Both the position numbers and the translations under genes were made by a program. The notes below the pieces were generated by a model. It was not told where the DNA came from. It did not search any database and saw only the letters and a program-made list of their open reading frames with translations. Below are positions 15,163-24,413 of a DNA stretch of 64,000 bases, one piece after another. Every line of letters begins with the position of its first letter. Within the stretch, counting starts at the first letter, position 1. The DNA is from a virus: IMG/VR virus record IMGVR_UViG_3300015263_000599, positions 30,453-94,452 of that record, one strand, 5' to 3'.

Positions 15163-16130
15163 GTAAGGAAATCGCAATCGTCATCGGCTACAATGCTGCC
15201 GGGAAAAGTACACTCGTGCGAGAGTTCGAGCAGGACGGATATCATCGAATCAATCGTGACCTAACGGGCGGGACCATCGAGGCGCAGGTCGAGCTTGCTC
15301 GCAAAGCGTTAACGACCCATGACAGGGTTGTATTGGACAACACCTACCCCACGATTGAGAGTCGTGAGTCAATCGTGGCCCTCGGCCAACAAATGGGAAT
15401 TCCCGTTCGCTGCGTTTGGCTCACGACATCTTTTGAAGACGCCCAACTCAATGCTTGTCTTCGCATGATGGAGCAGAGAGATCAGCTTCTCATGCCAGAG
15501 GATTTCAAGAAAGAGAAGAGTCCCAATCTCTTCCCGCCTGTCGCCCTCTTCACCTACAAGAACAAGTTCGAGAACAAGAAGGGCGAGCAGAAGCATCCCG
15601 GCAAGCAAGACCCCAAGAAAGAACACGGGTTCTTTGTGGTCGAAAAACGCCCGTTCGTTCGCCAGTGGCCTGCGGAGTTCTGCAACAAGGCTTTGTTGCT
15701 CGACTACGACGATACGTTAAGGCGAAGCAAGGGCGATAAGAACTGGCCCGAGAAACCAGAAGATGTGGAGATCCTTCCGAACCGCAAAGAGGTTCTGGAC
15801 GAGTATGTGGCTAATGGATGGAGGTTGCTGGGCGTCAGCAATCAGTCGGCCATTGCCAAGGGTCTTAAACGAGAAGACGCCGTTGCGTGCTTCGAGCGGA
15901 CCAACGAACTTCTGGGGCACGACATCGAATACATGTTCTGTCCTCATCAAGTGCCGCCTGTGAATTGCTACTGTCGCAAACCACATCCGGGGATGGGAGC
16001 ACACTTCATCTGGAAGTATAAGTTGCTGCCGAGTGCTTGTATTATGGTCGGCGACCAAACTTCTGACAAAACATTTGCGTCCCGATGCGGATTCGTGTAT
16101 AAAGAAGCCGAAGAGTTCTTCGCTCTTTAA
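15159..16130 (+). CDS. Bifunctional polynucleotide 5'-kinase / 3'-phosphatase
   Basis: A 323-residue end-healing enzyme with the same domain order as T4 Pnkp. N-terminal kinase: Walker A GYNAAGKST (residues 10-18) and VLDNTYPTIESR near 58. C-terminal HAD phosphatase: LLLDYDDTL with the nucleophile Asp near residue 180, GVSNQSAI, and the late CRKPHPG and MVGDQTSDK motifs. It would phosphorylate 5'-OH ends and remove 3' or 2',3' phosphates to prepare RNA for a ligase such as the one at 27.8 kb. The region between the domains carries many Lys/Glu residues. Confidence 0.9.
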   Translation: MSKEIAIVIGYNAAGKSTLVREFEQDGYHRINRDLTGGTIEAQVELARKALTTHDRVVLDNTYPTIESRESIVALGQQMGIPVRCVWLTTSFEDAQLNACLRMMEQRDQLLMPEDFKKEKSPNLFPPVALFTYKNKFENKKGEQKHPGKQDPKKEHGFFVVEKRPFVRQWPAEFCNKALLLDYDDTLRRSKGDKNWPEKPEDVEILPNRKEVLDEYVANGWRLLGVSNQSAIAKGLKREDAVACFERTNELLGHDIEYMFCPHQVPPVNCYCRKPHPGMGAHFIWKYKLLPSACIMVGDQTSDKTFASRCGFVYKEAEEFFAL

Positions 16131-16180
16131 CACGGGTCAGTCGTCAGGGATAAGACCTTTGCGCCGTTCAGGGATTCGGA

Positions 16181-16204
16181 AGGCGGGCTGGCCCGCCTTT
16201 TTTC
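16181..16204 (+). terminator. Rho-independent terminator after the end-healing operon
   Basis: AGGCGGGC and GCCCGCCT form an 8-bp stem with a TG loop (16181-16198), followed by six T. It ends the 11.9-16.1 kb transcript. Confidence 0.88.
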
Positions 16205-16216
16205 ATGGAGACTCGC

Positions 16217-16357
16217 ATGATTAAAGGAATCGTTGCACTTCTGGTGTTCATCGCCGTGGTCTGGGGAGCCAGCCACTTCTTGCACCTTTCCTACTTCTGG
16301 AGTCTCGTGATTGCTTTTGGCGGCGTTTTTGCTCTGCGATCTGTAAGGAAACGCTGA
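16217..16357 (+). CDS. Small membrane protein (46 residues)
   Basis: Short open frame (MIKGIVALLVFIAVVWGASH...) with one long or two short hydrophobic helices and a basic end (RSVRKR). GGAG lies 8 nt before the ATG, and its stop overlaps the ATG of the AAA ATPase (TGATG), so it is translationally coupled to that gene. No family recognised. Confidence 0.6.
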   Translation: MIKGIVALLVFIAVVWGASHFLHLSYFWSLVIAFGGVFALRSVRKR

Positions 16358-18084
16358 TGGAATTCGTCGCCGAACTCAAGCGAATCATCAATAGCGGCCT
16401 GTCCCGCTCTATCATTCTCACAGGCAACATCTACGACATCTTCTTTGATGGCGAAGACTATGTGCCCGTGCTTAATCTTTTGGGCACAAAACTCAAAGCC
16501 GAGCCTAAAGAAGATCAGCGTGGCCTCACGCACATTGTATATGAACTCAACAACCCGATTGAGATCAGAGGGGAAGCTGCCCCCGGATCATATACGGGGG
16601 CCGATCTCCATGCGGCTTGGAACGTCATCCACTCGCCAGAGAAGAAGAAGCTGGCAGATCGACTCCTTGAGTCCAACGGCAACTCCACCTATGCTCTGGA
16701 ACTTCTCAGACAACTCTCAGAAGTCAATCGTCGCTCCAGTAAGACGAGGAACAACCTGCTGATCATGGTTGAGTCGGCAGACATGCTCATCCCAGACTGC
16801 GAGATCAGCCGGATGAACATGCAGGATCGCCGCCGTGTCGCCATCGTCTATGACTGGTTCTCCGATCCAAAGTTTCTCAATAACGGCGATACCGCCATCT
16901 TTCTCTCGGAGTCACGATCCAGCTTGCACCACAGAGTCGCACGGCTTCCGCAAGTTGTTTCGGTCGAGATTCCTCTGCCTGACATGGAATCTCGAAAGGC
17001 GTTCCTCAAGTGGTTCGCCAAGAAGAAGAACATCACCGGTCTGAAGTACGACGACATCGCCACAAAGACTTCTGGCCTGTCGCTGCACGCTCTGCGTCAA
17101 TTGGTGCTGACCGGAGAAATCTCAGATGAAGCCATCGCCAAGAAGGTCGAAGAGTACATGATCTCACAACTCGGCGAAGGCGTCGTCGAGTTCAAGCGTC
17201 CTAAGCATAAAATGAAGGATGTGATCGGGAACCACAGAATCAAACAGTTCATGAAGAACGAACTGATCCCCGGCTTCCTCGATGGAGAGATCAGCGGCGC
17301 AGCCGTAGGTGGTCCTATTGGTGGCGGTAAGACATTCATCTGTGAAGCCGTCGCTGCCGAACTGGGCGTACCTGTCATCACCTTGAAGAATATCCGCTCG
17401 AAGTGGTTTGGTGAGACAGACAAGATCTTCGAACGTCTGGAACGATTGCTGGAGTGTTTCCACAAGATCGTCATCTTCGTCGATGAGGCCGACACTCAGT
17501 TTGGTAGCATCGAGGGTGGACATGAGACCGAACGGCGGCTCACTGGTAAGATTCAAGCCATGATGAGCGATGTGCGACTCAAAGGCCAGATTGTCTGGTT
17601 CCTGATGACGGCACGCATCCATCTGTTGAGCCCAGACATTCGGCGACCGGGCCGCATGGATTTGATCATTCCTATTCTGGACCCAGAGGGCGATGATCGT
17701 AGAGAGTTTCTGGCGTGGGTTGGCGAGTCACTACCCAACACATCGCCGAACTTACCTGCGGACACAAAGAAGTTAGCCAGCATCGAACTGTTGGATCGGT
17801 TGATCCCTCAAAACGCATCTGCTGCCATGTTTGCCATGATCCGGGCTCGGATCAAACGCTGTGCCGACTATGAAGAAGTGAAGGCCGCAGTCCACGATAT
17901 GGTGTTGCCAGACATCGCTGAGGCCCGAGAATATCAGACCTTGCAGGCCAAGGTGAACTGCACTCGCAAGTCGCTTCTCTTTGACGAAGAGATGTTGGCG
18001 AAAATGGAAGACACACACTTCGAGGAGACTCGCAAGGGCTGGCGTGAACAAATCCAAAAGTTGGAACGGAAGGGGATAGCATGA
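16357..18084 (+). CDS. AAA+ ATPase with a degenerate N-terminal and an intact C-terminal ATPase domain
   Basis: A 575-residue protein. The C-terminal module has Walker A GGPIGGGKT (about 318-326), Walker B IVIFVDEAD (about 371-379), and the second-region RRPGRMD arginine-finger motif of classical AAA (VCP/FtsH/katanin-like) enzymes. The N-terminal half resembles an AAA fold that has lost Walker A (SIILTGNIYDIFF; LLIMVESADML) and is probably regulatory. A long charged C-terminal helix (LQAKVNCTRKS onward) may recruit substrate. Likely acts as an unfoldase or remodeler of a phage or host complex. Followed by two small unknown genes with overlapping starts. Confidence 0.8.
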   Translation: MEFVAELKRIINSGLSRSIILTGNIYDIFFDGEDYVPVLNLLGTKLKAEPKEDQRGLTHIVYELNNPIEIRGEAAPGSYTGADLHAAWNVIHSPEKKKLADRLLESNGNSTYALELLRQLSEVNRRSSKTRNNLLIMVESADMLIPDCEISRMNMQDRRRVAIVYDWFSDPKFLNNGDTAIFLSESRSSLHHRVARLPQVVSVEIPLPDMESRKAFLKWFAKKKNITGLKYDDIATKTSGLSLHALRQLVLTGEISDEAIAKKVEEYMISQLGEGVVEFKRPKHKMKDVIGNHRIKQFMKNELIPGFLDGEISGAAVGGPIGGGKTFICEAVAAELGVPVITLKNIRSKWFGETDKIFERLERLLECFHKIVIFVDEADTQFGSIEGGHETERRLTGKIQAMMSDVRLKGQIVWFLMTARIHLLSPDIRRPGRMDLIIPILDPEGDDRREFLAWVGESLPNTSPNLPADTKKLASIELLDRLIPQNASAAMFAMIRARIKRCADYEEVKAAVHDMVLPDIAEAREYQTLQAKVNCTRKSLLFDEEMLAKMEDTHFEETRKGWREQIQKLERKGIA

Positions 18085-18425
18085 GCGACGACGCAAAGGA
18101 CGCCATACCTGCCGGTTACTATCTCGAACAAGACAAACCCGGAAAGGTCTATCGAGCCTTCCGTCAAGGCCCGCCAATGCGGGTTACAGAATGTCAAGAT
18201 TGGGAACAAGGAGATGCCATCGTCGTCGAGTATGAGGACATGGTGAAGTTGATGGAACGTGACATGTTCAATGCAGATGTGGACCCCACCGTGCGAATCT
18301 GCTTGGCTGTCAGTGATGCCCGCTTTCTGGTCGTTGGCTTGATACAAGCTCTCGCTGGTGGCGGTGACGTTGTGGCAAAGAAACTGGAAGAAGCACTGAT
18401 TGAGGTCAGGGAAGATGACATCTGA
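18081..18425 (+). CDS. Uncharacterised 114-residue protein
   Basis: Starts within the stop of the AAA ATPase gene (ATGA overlap) behind GGAAGGGG, so it is clearly translated in the same operon. Acidic, with no signal peptide or membrane segment. No family recognised; a partner or adaptor of the ATPase is possible from position only. Confidence 0.65.
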   Translation: MSDDAKDAIPAGYYLEQDKPGKVYRAFRQGPPMRVTECQDWEQGDAIVVEYEDMVKLMERDMFNADVDPTVRICLAVSDARFLVVGLIQALAGGGDVVAKKLEEALIEVREDDI

Positions 18426-18675
18426 ATTCACGAAAGCTCAAAAAGTTTGGCAGGGCTTGAAGTATTTGGAAAATCAAGCCGCCATGCTCACAGGACGAGT
18501 GGACATCTGCGCCGAGCATGACACAATCTACTCCATGATCAACTATGATCACCAGAATCCCACTGCGGAGCCAAAGGTTGCCGAGGTTCAACGGGACATG
18601 GTTGAGACCTTCGATTGGATGATTGACGAAGAAAACACATATACAGGCACACTGGCTTTCAAAATCTTCGTCTAG
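18415..18675 (+). CDS. Uncharacterised 86-residue protein
   Basis: The ATG at 18415 is preceded by AGGGAAG and overlaps the previous gene by 11 nt. Soluble, mostly helical, with no recognised motif. It is the last gene of this rightward operon and converges on the HNH gene with a 4-nt overlap at the stops. Confidence 0.6.
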   Translation: MTSEFTKAQKVWQGLKYLENQAAMLTGRVDICAEHDTIYSMINYDHQNPTAEPKVAEVQRDMVETFDWMIDEENTYTGTLAFKIFV

Positions 18676-19463
18676 GTCCGCCGCTTCTGGTCTCGGAGCC
18701 TTCGAGGAATCCATGTGGACTCCGAATCCCTGTCGATCTTCCACGCATCCGGCATGTGCTGCGGCTTCATCGTCTTGATGAAATGGATGCGCCAGTCTTT
18801 GGCAAACTCGTTGTAGTCGTCCACGCTGTAGGCGACGGTCTTTGATATGTTGAAGTAGTCTGGCCGCTCCTTGATCTTGTGATCTCGAACGGTCTGCAAA
18901 TCTTCAGCAGTGATCTCGTCTTTCCCAACGAACTCACAAACGATTTGTGTGAGTTCTTGCTTGCGATCTTCGGGAATCTTCTCGCTGTATTTCTGCAAGG
19001 CGGCAGCGGCCCCCATGGCTCGACGGATGTTGCGAAGCTCTTCGTCGGCCACACCGCAAACGGGGATGCCGAGATCTTTGGCCCATTGTTTTTTTCTTTC
19101 GAAGGCGATGCGTTCGTATTCGCCGTGGCAGTCCTCGCAGAGCAAGAAGATGTCTCGAACGACATCTACCTTATACTTCACTTCCATGTACTTGATGTAG
19201 CAGTACGGAATGATGTGATGCCGGGTCAAATCTTCTGTGCATCCACAGACAACACAGAGATTCGGTTTGCCGTTCATCAGAAGGGGGTCGTTTGTTCCCT
19301 CTCGCCCTCTGGGTTCGAATCTGAGACGGATCGTTAGCGGGTCGTAATCGACAATATCAGCCAAGTTCCGGCTGACGTACCAATCGACCTTTTTCTTGCC
19401 GCACCTACTGAGATTCTGTCCATCGGGTGCTTGGATGAGACAGTTATCGAATGAAACGCCCAT
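18672..19463 (-). CDS. HNH endonuclease-like protein
   Basis: A 263-residue protein with a zinc-supported HNH core at about residues 69-118: CVVCGCTEDLTRHHIIPYCY, then LLCEDCHGEYE (two CxxC pairs with the catalytic His-His between them). The long helical C-terminal region is not recognised. It lies directly downstream of the helicase on the same strand (they share a base), so the pair may act together in DNA processing; a mobile (homing-type) nuclease is the other reading. Confidence 0.78.
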   Translation of the reverse strand: MGVSFDNCLIQAPDGQNLSRCGKKKVDWYVSRNLADIVDYDPLTIRLRFEPRGREGTNDPLLMNGKPNLCVVCGCTEDLTRHHIIPYCYIKYMEVKYKVDVVRDIFLLCEDCHGEYERIAFERKKQWAKDLGIPVCGVADEELRNIRRAMGAAAALQKYSEKIPEDRKQELTQIVCEFVGKDEITAEDLQTVRDHKIKERPDYFNISKTVAYSVDDYNEFAKDWRIHFIKTMKPQHMPDAWKIDRDSESTWIPRRLRDQKRRT

Positions 19464-20908
19464 CAGAAGTCAATCTTTTCTTTGATGGTAACGCTGTGTC
19501 CTTCTTGTTGCAACACTTCGATTCTCCATTCAGAATGTTTTCTGAGGTAGTCATTGATGACGAACAAGAAGTCATAGTATTTGAGGACTTCTTTGTCATC
19601 AGCAGTTCTGAGTCCACGACCCATTTGCTGGATGACGTTGTGTGCGCCTTCGCCGCCAGCGGCATTGATGAGATTGTGAATCTTGACATCGATGCCAGCC
19701 GTGATGATCGGCTTCATGATGATCGCAATGCACGACTCGCCTTTCTTGAGTGCGTTGATGACCGGCTCCCGTTCCTTCAGGGAGTTCTTGCCCTGAATCC
19801 AGTGAGCCTCGGGCAGCAACGACTTGAGATATTCACCCTGCTCGATTCGCTCGACGACGATGAGCGTGCGACCTTCTAGTGAGCGTGCCAGTCGCTTAAC
19901 GATGTCGTGAAAGTGGAAGTTCTGTTCGATCCCCAGTTTGACTGCATCTTGGTAAGGCTCATATGCCAGATTGGGCCGGTCAATGGGATAGATCGTGCAA
20001 TCGCTGTGGGCGAGGTCTCCACGATCCTGAAGTTCCTTCGTGGTCAACAGACCTGATGATGTGACTTGCGTTTTGAAGACGGGGCCAAAGTAACCCTTCA
20101 CGGTGTACTTGTGGCATTCATCGATCTTCTTCTTGTTCCATTTGAAAGGCGTGGCAGAGAAGCCGATTCTCACAGCCGCACTGCTCATCTTCTTATATGC
20201 TCGCATCGGGATGTCCGAGATACAGTCGTGAACTTCGTCCACAACCAAAGCTCGGAACTTCGGCAGCAACTTCTTGATTGAATCGAAGGTTTGTTTGTGT
20301 GCCGTGCAGCACATCACATAGTTGGGTTCTTTGTATCCGCCATACCAACGACCCAGACCTTCTACGCCCCACTCTTTCATTTGCTGCCAGTTCTGATGAA
20401 CCAAGCTGGCGTTCTTAGTGATAAACAGAGTTGGAGTTTTGGGAGGCAAAGATTTGAGTACAGAGATGAGAATGAATGTTTTGCCCGCACCGGTCGGAGC
20501 TTGTACGATTCCCCGGTTATACTTTAAGCACATGTTGACCAGATCAGATTGGAAGTCACGCAGTGTGATCGGATCAAAGTCAGGCGGAAGCCATTCATTA
20601 AGAAACTGTTGATCGATGGAGTCGTATCGCCATTGAACGGCGTTTCTCTCGTCGATGAATGTATATGGCTTCTTTAAGAAACGGAGAGCGGCCCGGACTT
20701 CTGGGAGAAGTCCAGTCATGAATCGACCAGATTTTTTGTCGAAGAACTCCTTCCATCCGTCCCACTTCTTCCGCTTGTATGCAGCGTTGTGCCAATAGTT
20801 CTTTGGCCTGAAGCGAAGCTTGCGATGGAGGATATCGACCAGATCTGTGTCGGTAGTGATAAGTCGGCTGAAAACATTTTCAGCGTGCAAAACCGTCGTG
20901 GTTGTCAT
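19463..20908 (-). CDS. UvsW-like superfamily 2 DNA helicase
   Basis: A 481-residue helicase. Seen: motif I APTGAGKT (residues 137-144), Walker B VVDEVHD (about 223-229), motif III FSATPF and motif VI QQMGRGLRT; the N-terminal approx. 110 residues before the helicase core resemble the extra domain of T4 UvsW-type enzymes. Such helicases unwind branched DNA and R-loops during phage replication and recombination. Of two nearby ATG codons I chose the one at 20908, which lies 6 nt after AAGGAAGG; the other (20914) is too close to it. Confidence 0.87.
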   Translation of the reverse strand: MTTTTVLHAENVFSRLITTDTDLVDILHRKLRFRPKNYWHNAAYKRKKWDGWKEFFDKKSGRFMTGLLPEVRAALRFLKKPYTFIDERNAVQWRYDSIDQQFLNEWLPPDFDPITLRDFQSDLVNMCLKYNRGIVQAPTGAGKTFILISVLKSLPPKTPTLFITKNASLVHQNWQQMKEWGVEGLGRWYGGYKEPNYVMCCTAHKQTFDSIKKLLPKFRALVVDEVHDCISDIPMRAYKKMSSAAVRIGFSATPFKWNKKKIDECHKYTVKGYFGPVFKTQVTSSGLLTTKELQDRGDLAHSDCTIYPIDRPNLAYEPYQDAVKLGIEQNFHFHDIVKRLARSLEGRTLIVVERIEQGEYLKSLLPEAHWIQGKNSLKEREPVINALKKGESCIAIIMKPIITAGIDVKIHNLINAAGGEGAHNVIQQMGRGLRTADDKEVLKYYDFLFVINDYLRKHSEWRIEVLQQEGHSVTIKEKIDF

Positions 20909-20935
20909 CGCCATCCTTCCTTGGATATGTATGAC

Positions 20936-20964
20936 AGTGTACCCGAAAACGGCTTTCTTGGGAA
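20936..20964 (-). promoter_or_regulatory. Possible helicase promoter (minus strand)
   Basis: Reading leftward, TACACT (complement of 20936-20941) could serve as -10, 27 nt before the helicase start; the -35 (TTCCCA, complement of 20959-20964) is weak. It would lie back to back with the ArgRS promoter. Confidence 0.3.
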
Positions 20965-20978
20965 AGAGGAATGCAGCT

Positions 20979-21007
20979 TTGACCGACCGCAAAAACTGCC
21001 GTATAAT
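20979..21007 (+). promoter_or_regulatory. Near-consensus sigma70 promoter for the ArgRS gene
   Basis: TTGACC (20979-20984), 17-nt spacer, TATAAT (21002-21007). One of the strongest promoters in the window. Confidence 0.8.
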
Positions 21008-21039
21008 GAGGGAAATTCCTTTTGTGCGGAGATGGCACC

Positions 21040-22326
21040 ATGCTGCGACCCATGCCTGCGAAATACGGTATCGGATTCACCTCACCAGAGCCCGTGGCTC
21101 CCGATCTGGTGGAAGGCTACCGGTATGAGCAGACAGGAAATCACCACAACTACTTCGTCACCCCTCAGCGGTGGGATTGGCCCGAGAGATTCGATTTCGG
21201 GTCCGTCGCTCCGGTCATTGATGGGTTCTCTCCGAACCTCAATAAACAGTTGCACGTTGGGCACTTACGCAACCTTGCCCTCGCCAACTCCCTCTCTCGC
21301 ATCCTGAAGAACGCAAAATTTGTATCGCTGCTTGGATGCAGTCTTGGAGTGCGTTTCGCAGCCCTCGAAGGCTGGAAGTATTGGACGGAATTCTTGGGGT
21401 TCCAGCCGGAAGTCTACTATGACTGTGCTCTGCCCGACGATCTGATCCCAACCAGAGAGCCAACAGTTGCCGAGGTTGAATCAGACCTAATCGATCCCAA
21501 TGAAGGCGACGATCTGACATTGCCGGAATTATGGGATGGCCCCAATGGTCCGGTGATCGTTAAGCGATCCGACAAGCGACCACTCTATGCCTATCACGAT
21601 CTGGCGTTCGCTCAGATCGTTGGTCCCGATCACTACATCACAGGCGAAGAACAAAAGATTCATTTCGCTTCGTTAGGTCTGGGTGACAAACACTTGCCAA
21701 TGGGTTTGGTGTTGGGACTTGACGGCAAGAAGATGAAGTCTCGTGAAGGCGATGTCCTTCTGGCAACCGAGGCTGTGCAGATGGTTAAAGAGCATTTGCG
21801 ACAAACACAGCACGCTGATCAACTGGCGTGGAACATTCTTGCTTGGAACTTTTTACACACGGCCCGAAAGTCGAATCTGAAGTTTGAGGCTGAAAAATGG
21901 ACGCAGCCAGATTCACCGGGAATGTACATCAGCTACACTTACGCTCGGACGTGGAACGCATTGGAAGAAGCGGTCCCCCTTCGCAACCCCATTCCGATTG
22001 GCCCCTTTTATGGATTCGACCCGGATTACTTGAAAATCCTGAAGCGTTCGGGTTCCACTGTTGATACGGAAATCACAGAGATCGATCTCGACCTGTTAGG
22101 TCTTTCTGAGCAATACATCTTCTACTACCAGCAAGCCATCGAACGACTCGATCCGGCACCGGTTGCGAATTACGCTCATGACTTAGCCCGCCTAATCGGC
22201 GTGGCGTATGAGAGGGAGCGAATTCAAGAGGGTCGCCCTGTCTTCCAGCGTGCAATGGCACATGCGATCTGGCGTCTGGAACACTGCTTGCAAGATCTTG
22301 GCATGTTCAAGCTCCAAACAGTCTGA
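21040..22326 (+). CDS. argS: Arginyl-tRNA synthetase, short form
   Basis: A 428-residue class I synthetase. The HIGH-type motif sits in FSPNLNKQLHVGHLRNL (HVGH at 72-75), preceded as usual in ArgRS by the SPN signature; YAYHDLAFAQ is the ArgRS YLYTTRDIA-like strand; the KMSKS-type motif is KKMKSREGD (231-237). The C-terminal helices (YAHDLARLIGVAYERERI) resemble the DALR anticodon-binding domain. Cellular ArgRS is usually 550-600 residues and has an N-terminal tRNA-contacting domain; here only about 50 residues precede the catalytic core. Start chosen at the ATG 7 nt after CGGAG; an upstream TTG is just a frame extension. Confidence 0.85.
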   Translation: MLRPMPAKYGIGFTSPEPVAPDLVEGYRYEQTGNHHNYFVTPQRWDWPERFDFGSVAPVIDGFSPNLNKQLHVGHLRNLALANSLSRILKNAKFVSLLGCSLGVRFAALEGWKYWTEFLGFQPEVYYDCALPDDLIPTREPTVAEVESDLIDPNEGDDLTLPELWDGPNGPVIVKRSDKRPLYAYHDLAFAQIVGPDHYITGEEQKIHFASLGLGDKHLPMGLVLGLDGKKMKSREGDVLLATEAVQMVKEHLRQTQHADQLAWNILAWNFLHTARKSNLKFEAEKWTQPDSPGMYISYTYARTWNALEEAVPLRNPIPIGPFYGFDPDYLKILKRSGSTVDTEITEIDLDLLGLSEQYIFYYQQAIERLDPAPVANYAHDLARLIGVAYERERIQEGRPVFQRAMAHAIWRLEHCLQDLGMFKLQTV

Positions 22327-22332
22327 CTGATC

Positions 22333-22360
22333 TTGACTCCGGTGGTACTTCTCCTATAAA
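22333..22360 (+). promoter_or_regulatory. Promoter for the SKPP-repeat protein
   Basis: TTGACT (22333-22338), 16-nt spacer, TATAAA (22355-22360), 50 nt before the start codon. Confidence 0.7.
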
Positions 22361-22409
22361 TTGGGTTGCGTCGTTCACGGACGAAACCCCATAGAAAGGA
22401 GTCGTGACC

Positions 22410-23573
22410 ATGTTTCGATTCGGCAAACCTCTTGCTCTAGTGGTTGCCCTGCTTTTTCTCGGAGCAACGTGCTTCGAACATGGTGCGTATGCACAAAAGC
22501 GAAGCAGCGGTAGCAGCAGGCCCAGTTCGGGCAGCAGTCGGCCTTCTTCATCATCATCGAAGCCCAAGTACGGGTCTCCCAACAGCGGCAGCAAGCCGCC
22601 TTCTTCCAAGCCCCCATCGAGCAAGCCGCCTTCGACCAGCAGCGGTTCCAAGCCCAAGTTCGGTTCGCCAAACAGCGGCCAGTCTTCCAAGCCACCTGCA
22701 AGCAACAGCGGTTCCAAACCGCCTTCGACCAGCAGCGGCAGCAAGCCCAAATTCGGTTCGCCCAACAGTGGTCAGACCCCCTCGACAGGCAGTGGTTCCA
22801 AGCCGCCTTCGACCAGCAATAGTTCCAAACCCAAGTTCGGCTCGCCGAATGCAGGGAACCCTTCTTCTCCCACTACTTCTCGGAATCCCAACACCAGCAG
22901 TCGCCCTCCCACTTCATCCAGCGGAGCCAAGGAGCGGGCTAATCAAGCGGCGACAAGCAAGCGGGTTTATCAGGAAACGCAGCGTGCAACTGCACCTCCG
23001 AAGCCGTCCTACACTACGTCGGATGGGCATACGGTCAATGTGCGGACAAATTCCGCTCATGTGCAAGCGATGCGAAGCAAACCATCCTCGTATTACACGC
23101 CCGCCGCACGACAGACTCGGATCACCAATCACATTCATCATTACCATTACGCCCACGACTATAACTGGTACTACAGCCAGCCGCACTACTATGTCGGCGG
23201 TGGGTACAGTTCGTCATTCTGGTGGATGATGATGGAGTGGTCGGCTGAGCGACGAGCCAGATGGCTATACCATAATCGGTATAGCATCGAAGCGGCTGCA
23301 TACCAACGTGGTTTGCAGGATGCCGCTGTTGCTGCACAGATTCAGCAGCTTGAGGCACAAAACGTGGCCCGTAACACGGACTATGTTGACCCCGAGTTTG
23401 CTGAAAATCCCAGCATGATGTATAGCCAAGAGTACATCGAAGCTGCTTACAACCCCACGGTGCTATCACCGGGGTCAGATGCAGCATTGACAGTCCTTCT
23501 GTGGATAATCATCATTGGGGTGGTCGGGTATGCCATCTTCCTCTTCATGACGAAGGTGAGATTCGGCAGGTAA
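22410..23573 (+). CDS. Exported low-complexity protein with SKPP / KPKFGSPNSG repeats and C-terminal membrane anchor
   Basis: A 387-residue protein: signal peptide (cleavage near AYAQ), then about 140 residues of Ser/Pro/Lys/Gly repeats, a Tyr/His-rich block (HIHHYHYAHDYNWYYSQPHYY), a Trp/Met patch (SSFWWMMMEW) and a transmembrane helix near residues 358-378. The layout suggests a stalk projecting into the periplasm or from the surface, anchored at its C-terminus. No family recognised. AAAGGAG precedes the ATG by 8 nt. Confidence 0.75.
   Translation: MFRFGKPLALVVALLFLGATCFEHGAYAQKRSSGSSRPSSGSSRPSSSSSKPKYGSPNSGSKPPSSKPPSSKPPSTSSGSKPKFGSPNSGQSSKPPASNSGSKPPSTSSGSKPKFGSPNSGQTPSTGSGSKPPSTSNSSKPKFGSPNAGNPSSPTTSRNPNTSSRPPTSSSGAKERANQAATSKRVYQETQRATAPPKPSYTTSDGHTVNVRTNSAHVQAMRSKPSSYYTPAARQTRITNHIHHYHYAHDYNWYYSQPHYYVGGGYSSSFWWMMMEWSAERRARWLYHNRYSIEAAAYQRGLQDAAVAAQIQQLEAQNVARNTDYVDPEFAENPSMMYSQEYIEAAYNPTVLSPGSDAALTVLLWIIIIGVVGYAIFLFMTKVRFGR
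22560..22860 (+). repeat. Imperfect tandem repeats encoding SKPPSTSSGS and KPKFGSPNSG units
   Basis: Alternating units encoding KPK(Y/F)GSPNSG (four clear copies) and SKPPSTSSGS-like blocks. Codons differ between copies in third positions, so the repeat is kept at protein level; the DNA is still repetitive enough to expand or contract. Confidence 0.7.
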
Positions 23574-23622
23574 CATCCTCAGTGTCAGGATGACAGGTTG
23601 TTGTCACACGAAAGGACTAAAC

Positions 23623-24354
23623 ATGACTTCGGCAGATGGCAGAGGGCGAACGCTGTTCGAAATCCTCACCGGTCGAAACAAGAAAGACATGCGGCCTCTG
23701 GAATTCCAGTATCACAATCCACTGGAAGCCAAGGTCGGATGTACGATCAGTTTCGACCACGAACCTGAGATCAGCGGCATCAATTTTGTGATCGAGAAAA
23801 TCTCGGTTTACAAGACGACGATTGACCGCAAAGACTTCTACCACACAGACTATCACCTCAAGGGGATTAGCCTCGACCACAACAAACCGGTCAGAATGAG
23901 GCTGCGTCTGATTCCCGACGAGAACGTCATCGATCAACTCGGTCACAAGGTGCAGTTGATGTACCTGTACGACGAGGTGCCCTATGACGAAGGCTTGCAC
24001 AAAACGGTGCTGGCCGATCCCTCGGGTGAGTTCTGGGTGAACTACGACGATGAAGGCAACGAGCTTCAGGAGCCACGCACCTACTGGCGTGTCGGTTCCA
24101 ACGAGCATTGCCCTTGTCCCGATCCTTACAGTGCTCGTTGCACTATCCTCTCAGACGTGGATGGCGACGGCACGGTCGAAGACGACGAACTGGAACACTA
24201 CAGCACGACGTACTGGGAGTTCAGCCGCATGACTGACGACCAGAACGGACAAGAGTTCGAAGAGTTCCTGACCGTCGAGATGAATGACGACTCTGGCTTC
24301 TTCACGTTCCTGCGTGGATCGGAAGTCAAGCCTTCTCAGATCATGGTGTTCTAA
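23623..24354 (+). CDS. Uncharacterised protein with an EF-hand-like calcium loop
   Basis: A 243-residue soluble acidic protein. ILSDVDGDGTVEDDELEHY (about 183-201) is an EF-hand/dockerin-like loop (DxDxDGxxxxxE). The remainder is beta-rich; YWEFSRMTDDQNGQEFEEFLTVEM recalls the DUF4178 family often encoded beside PspA-like genes, but I hold that loosely. A second in-frame ATG 11 codons upstream lacks a ribosome-binding site; GAAAGG supports the start used here. It is followed by a terminator. Confidence 0.65.
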   Translation: MTSADGRGRTLFEILTGRNKKDMRPLEFQYHNPLEAKVGCTISFDHEPEISGINFVIEKISVYKTTIDRKDFYHTDYHLKGISLDHNKPVRMRLRLIPDENVIDQLGHKVQLMYLYDEVPYDEGLHKTVLADPSGEFWVNYDDEGNELQEPRTYWRVGSNEHCPCPDPYSARCTILSDVDGDGTVEDDELEHYSTTYWEFSRMTDDQNGQEFEEFLTVEMNDDSGFFTFLRGSEVKPSQIMVF

Positions 24355-24377
24355 CAACGGCAGTAGCCGTCCCCAAA

Positions 24378-24413
24378 GGGGGCGCAGGCGACATCACCCT
24401 GCGTCCCCTTTTT
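24378..24413 (+). terminator. Rho-independent terminator
   Basis: GGGGGCGCAGG (24378-24388) and CCTGCGTCCCC (24398-24408) form an 11-position stem with one mismatch, followed by TTTTT. Confidence 0.85.
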
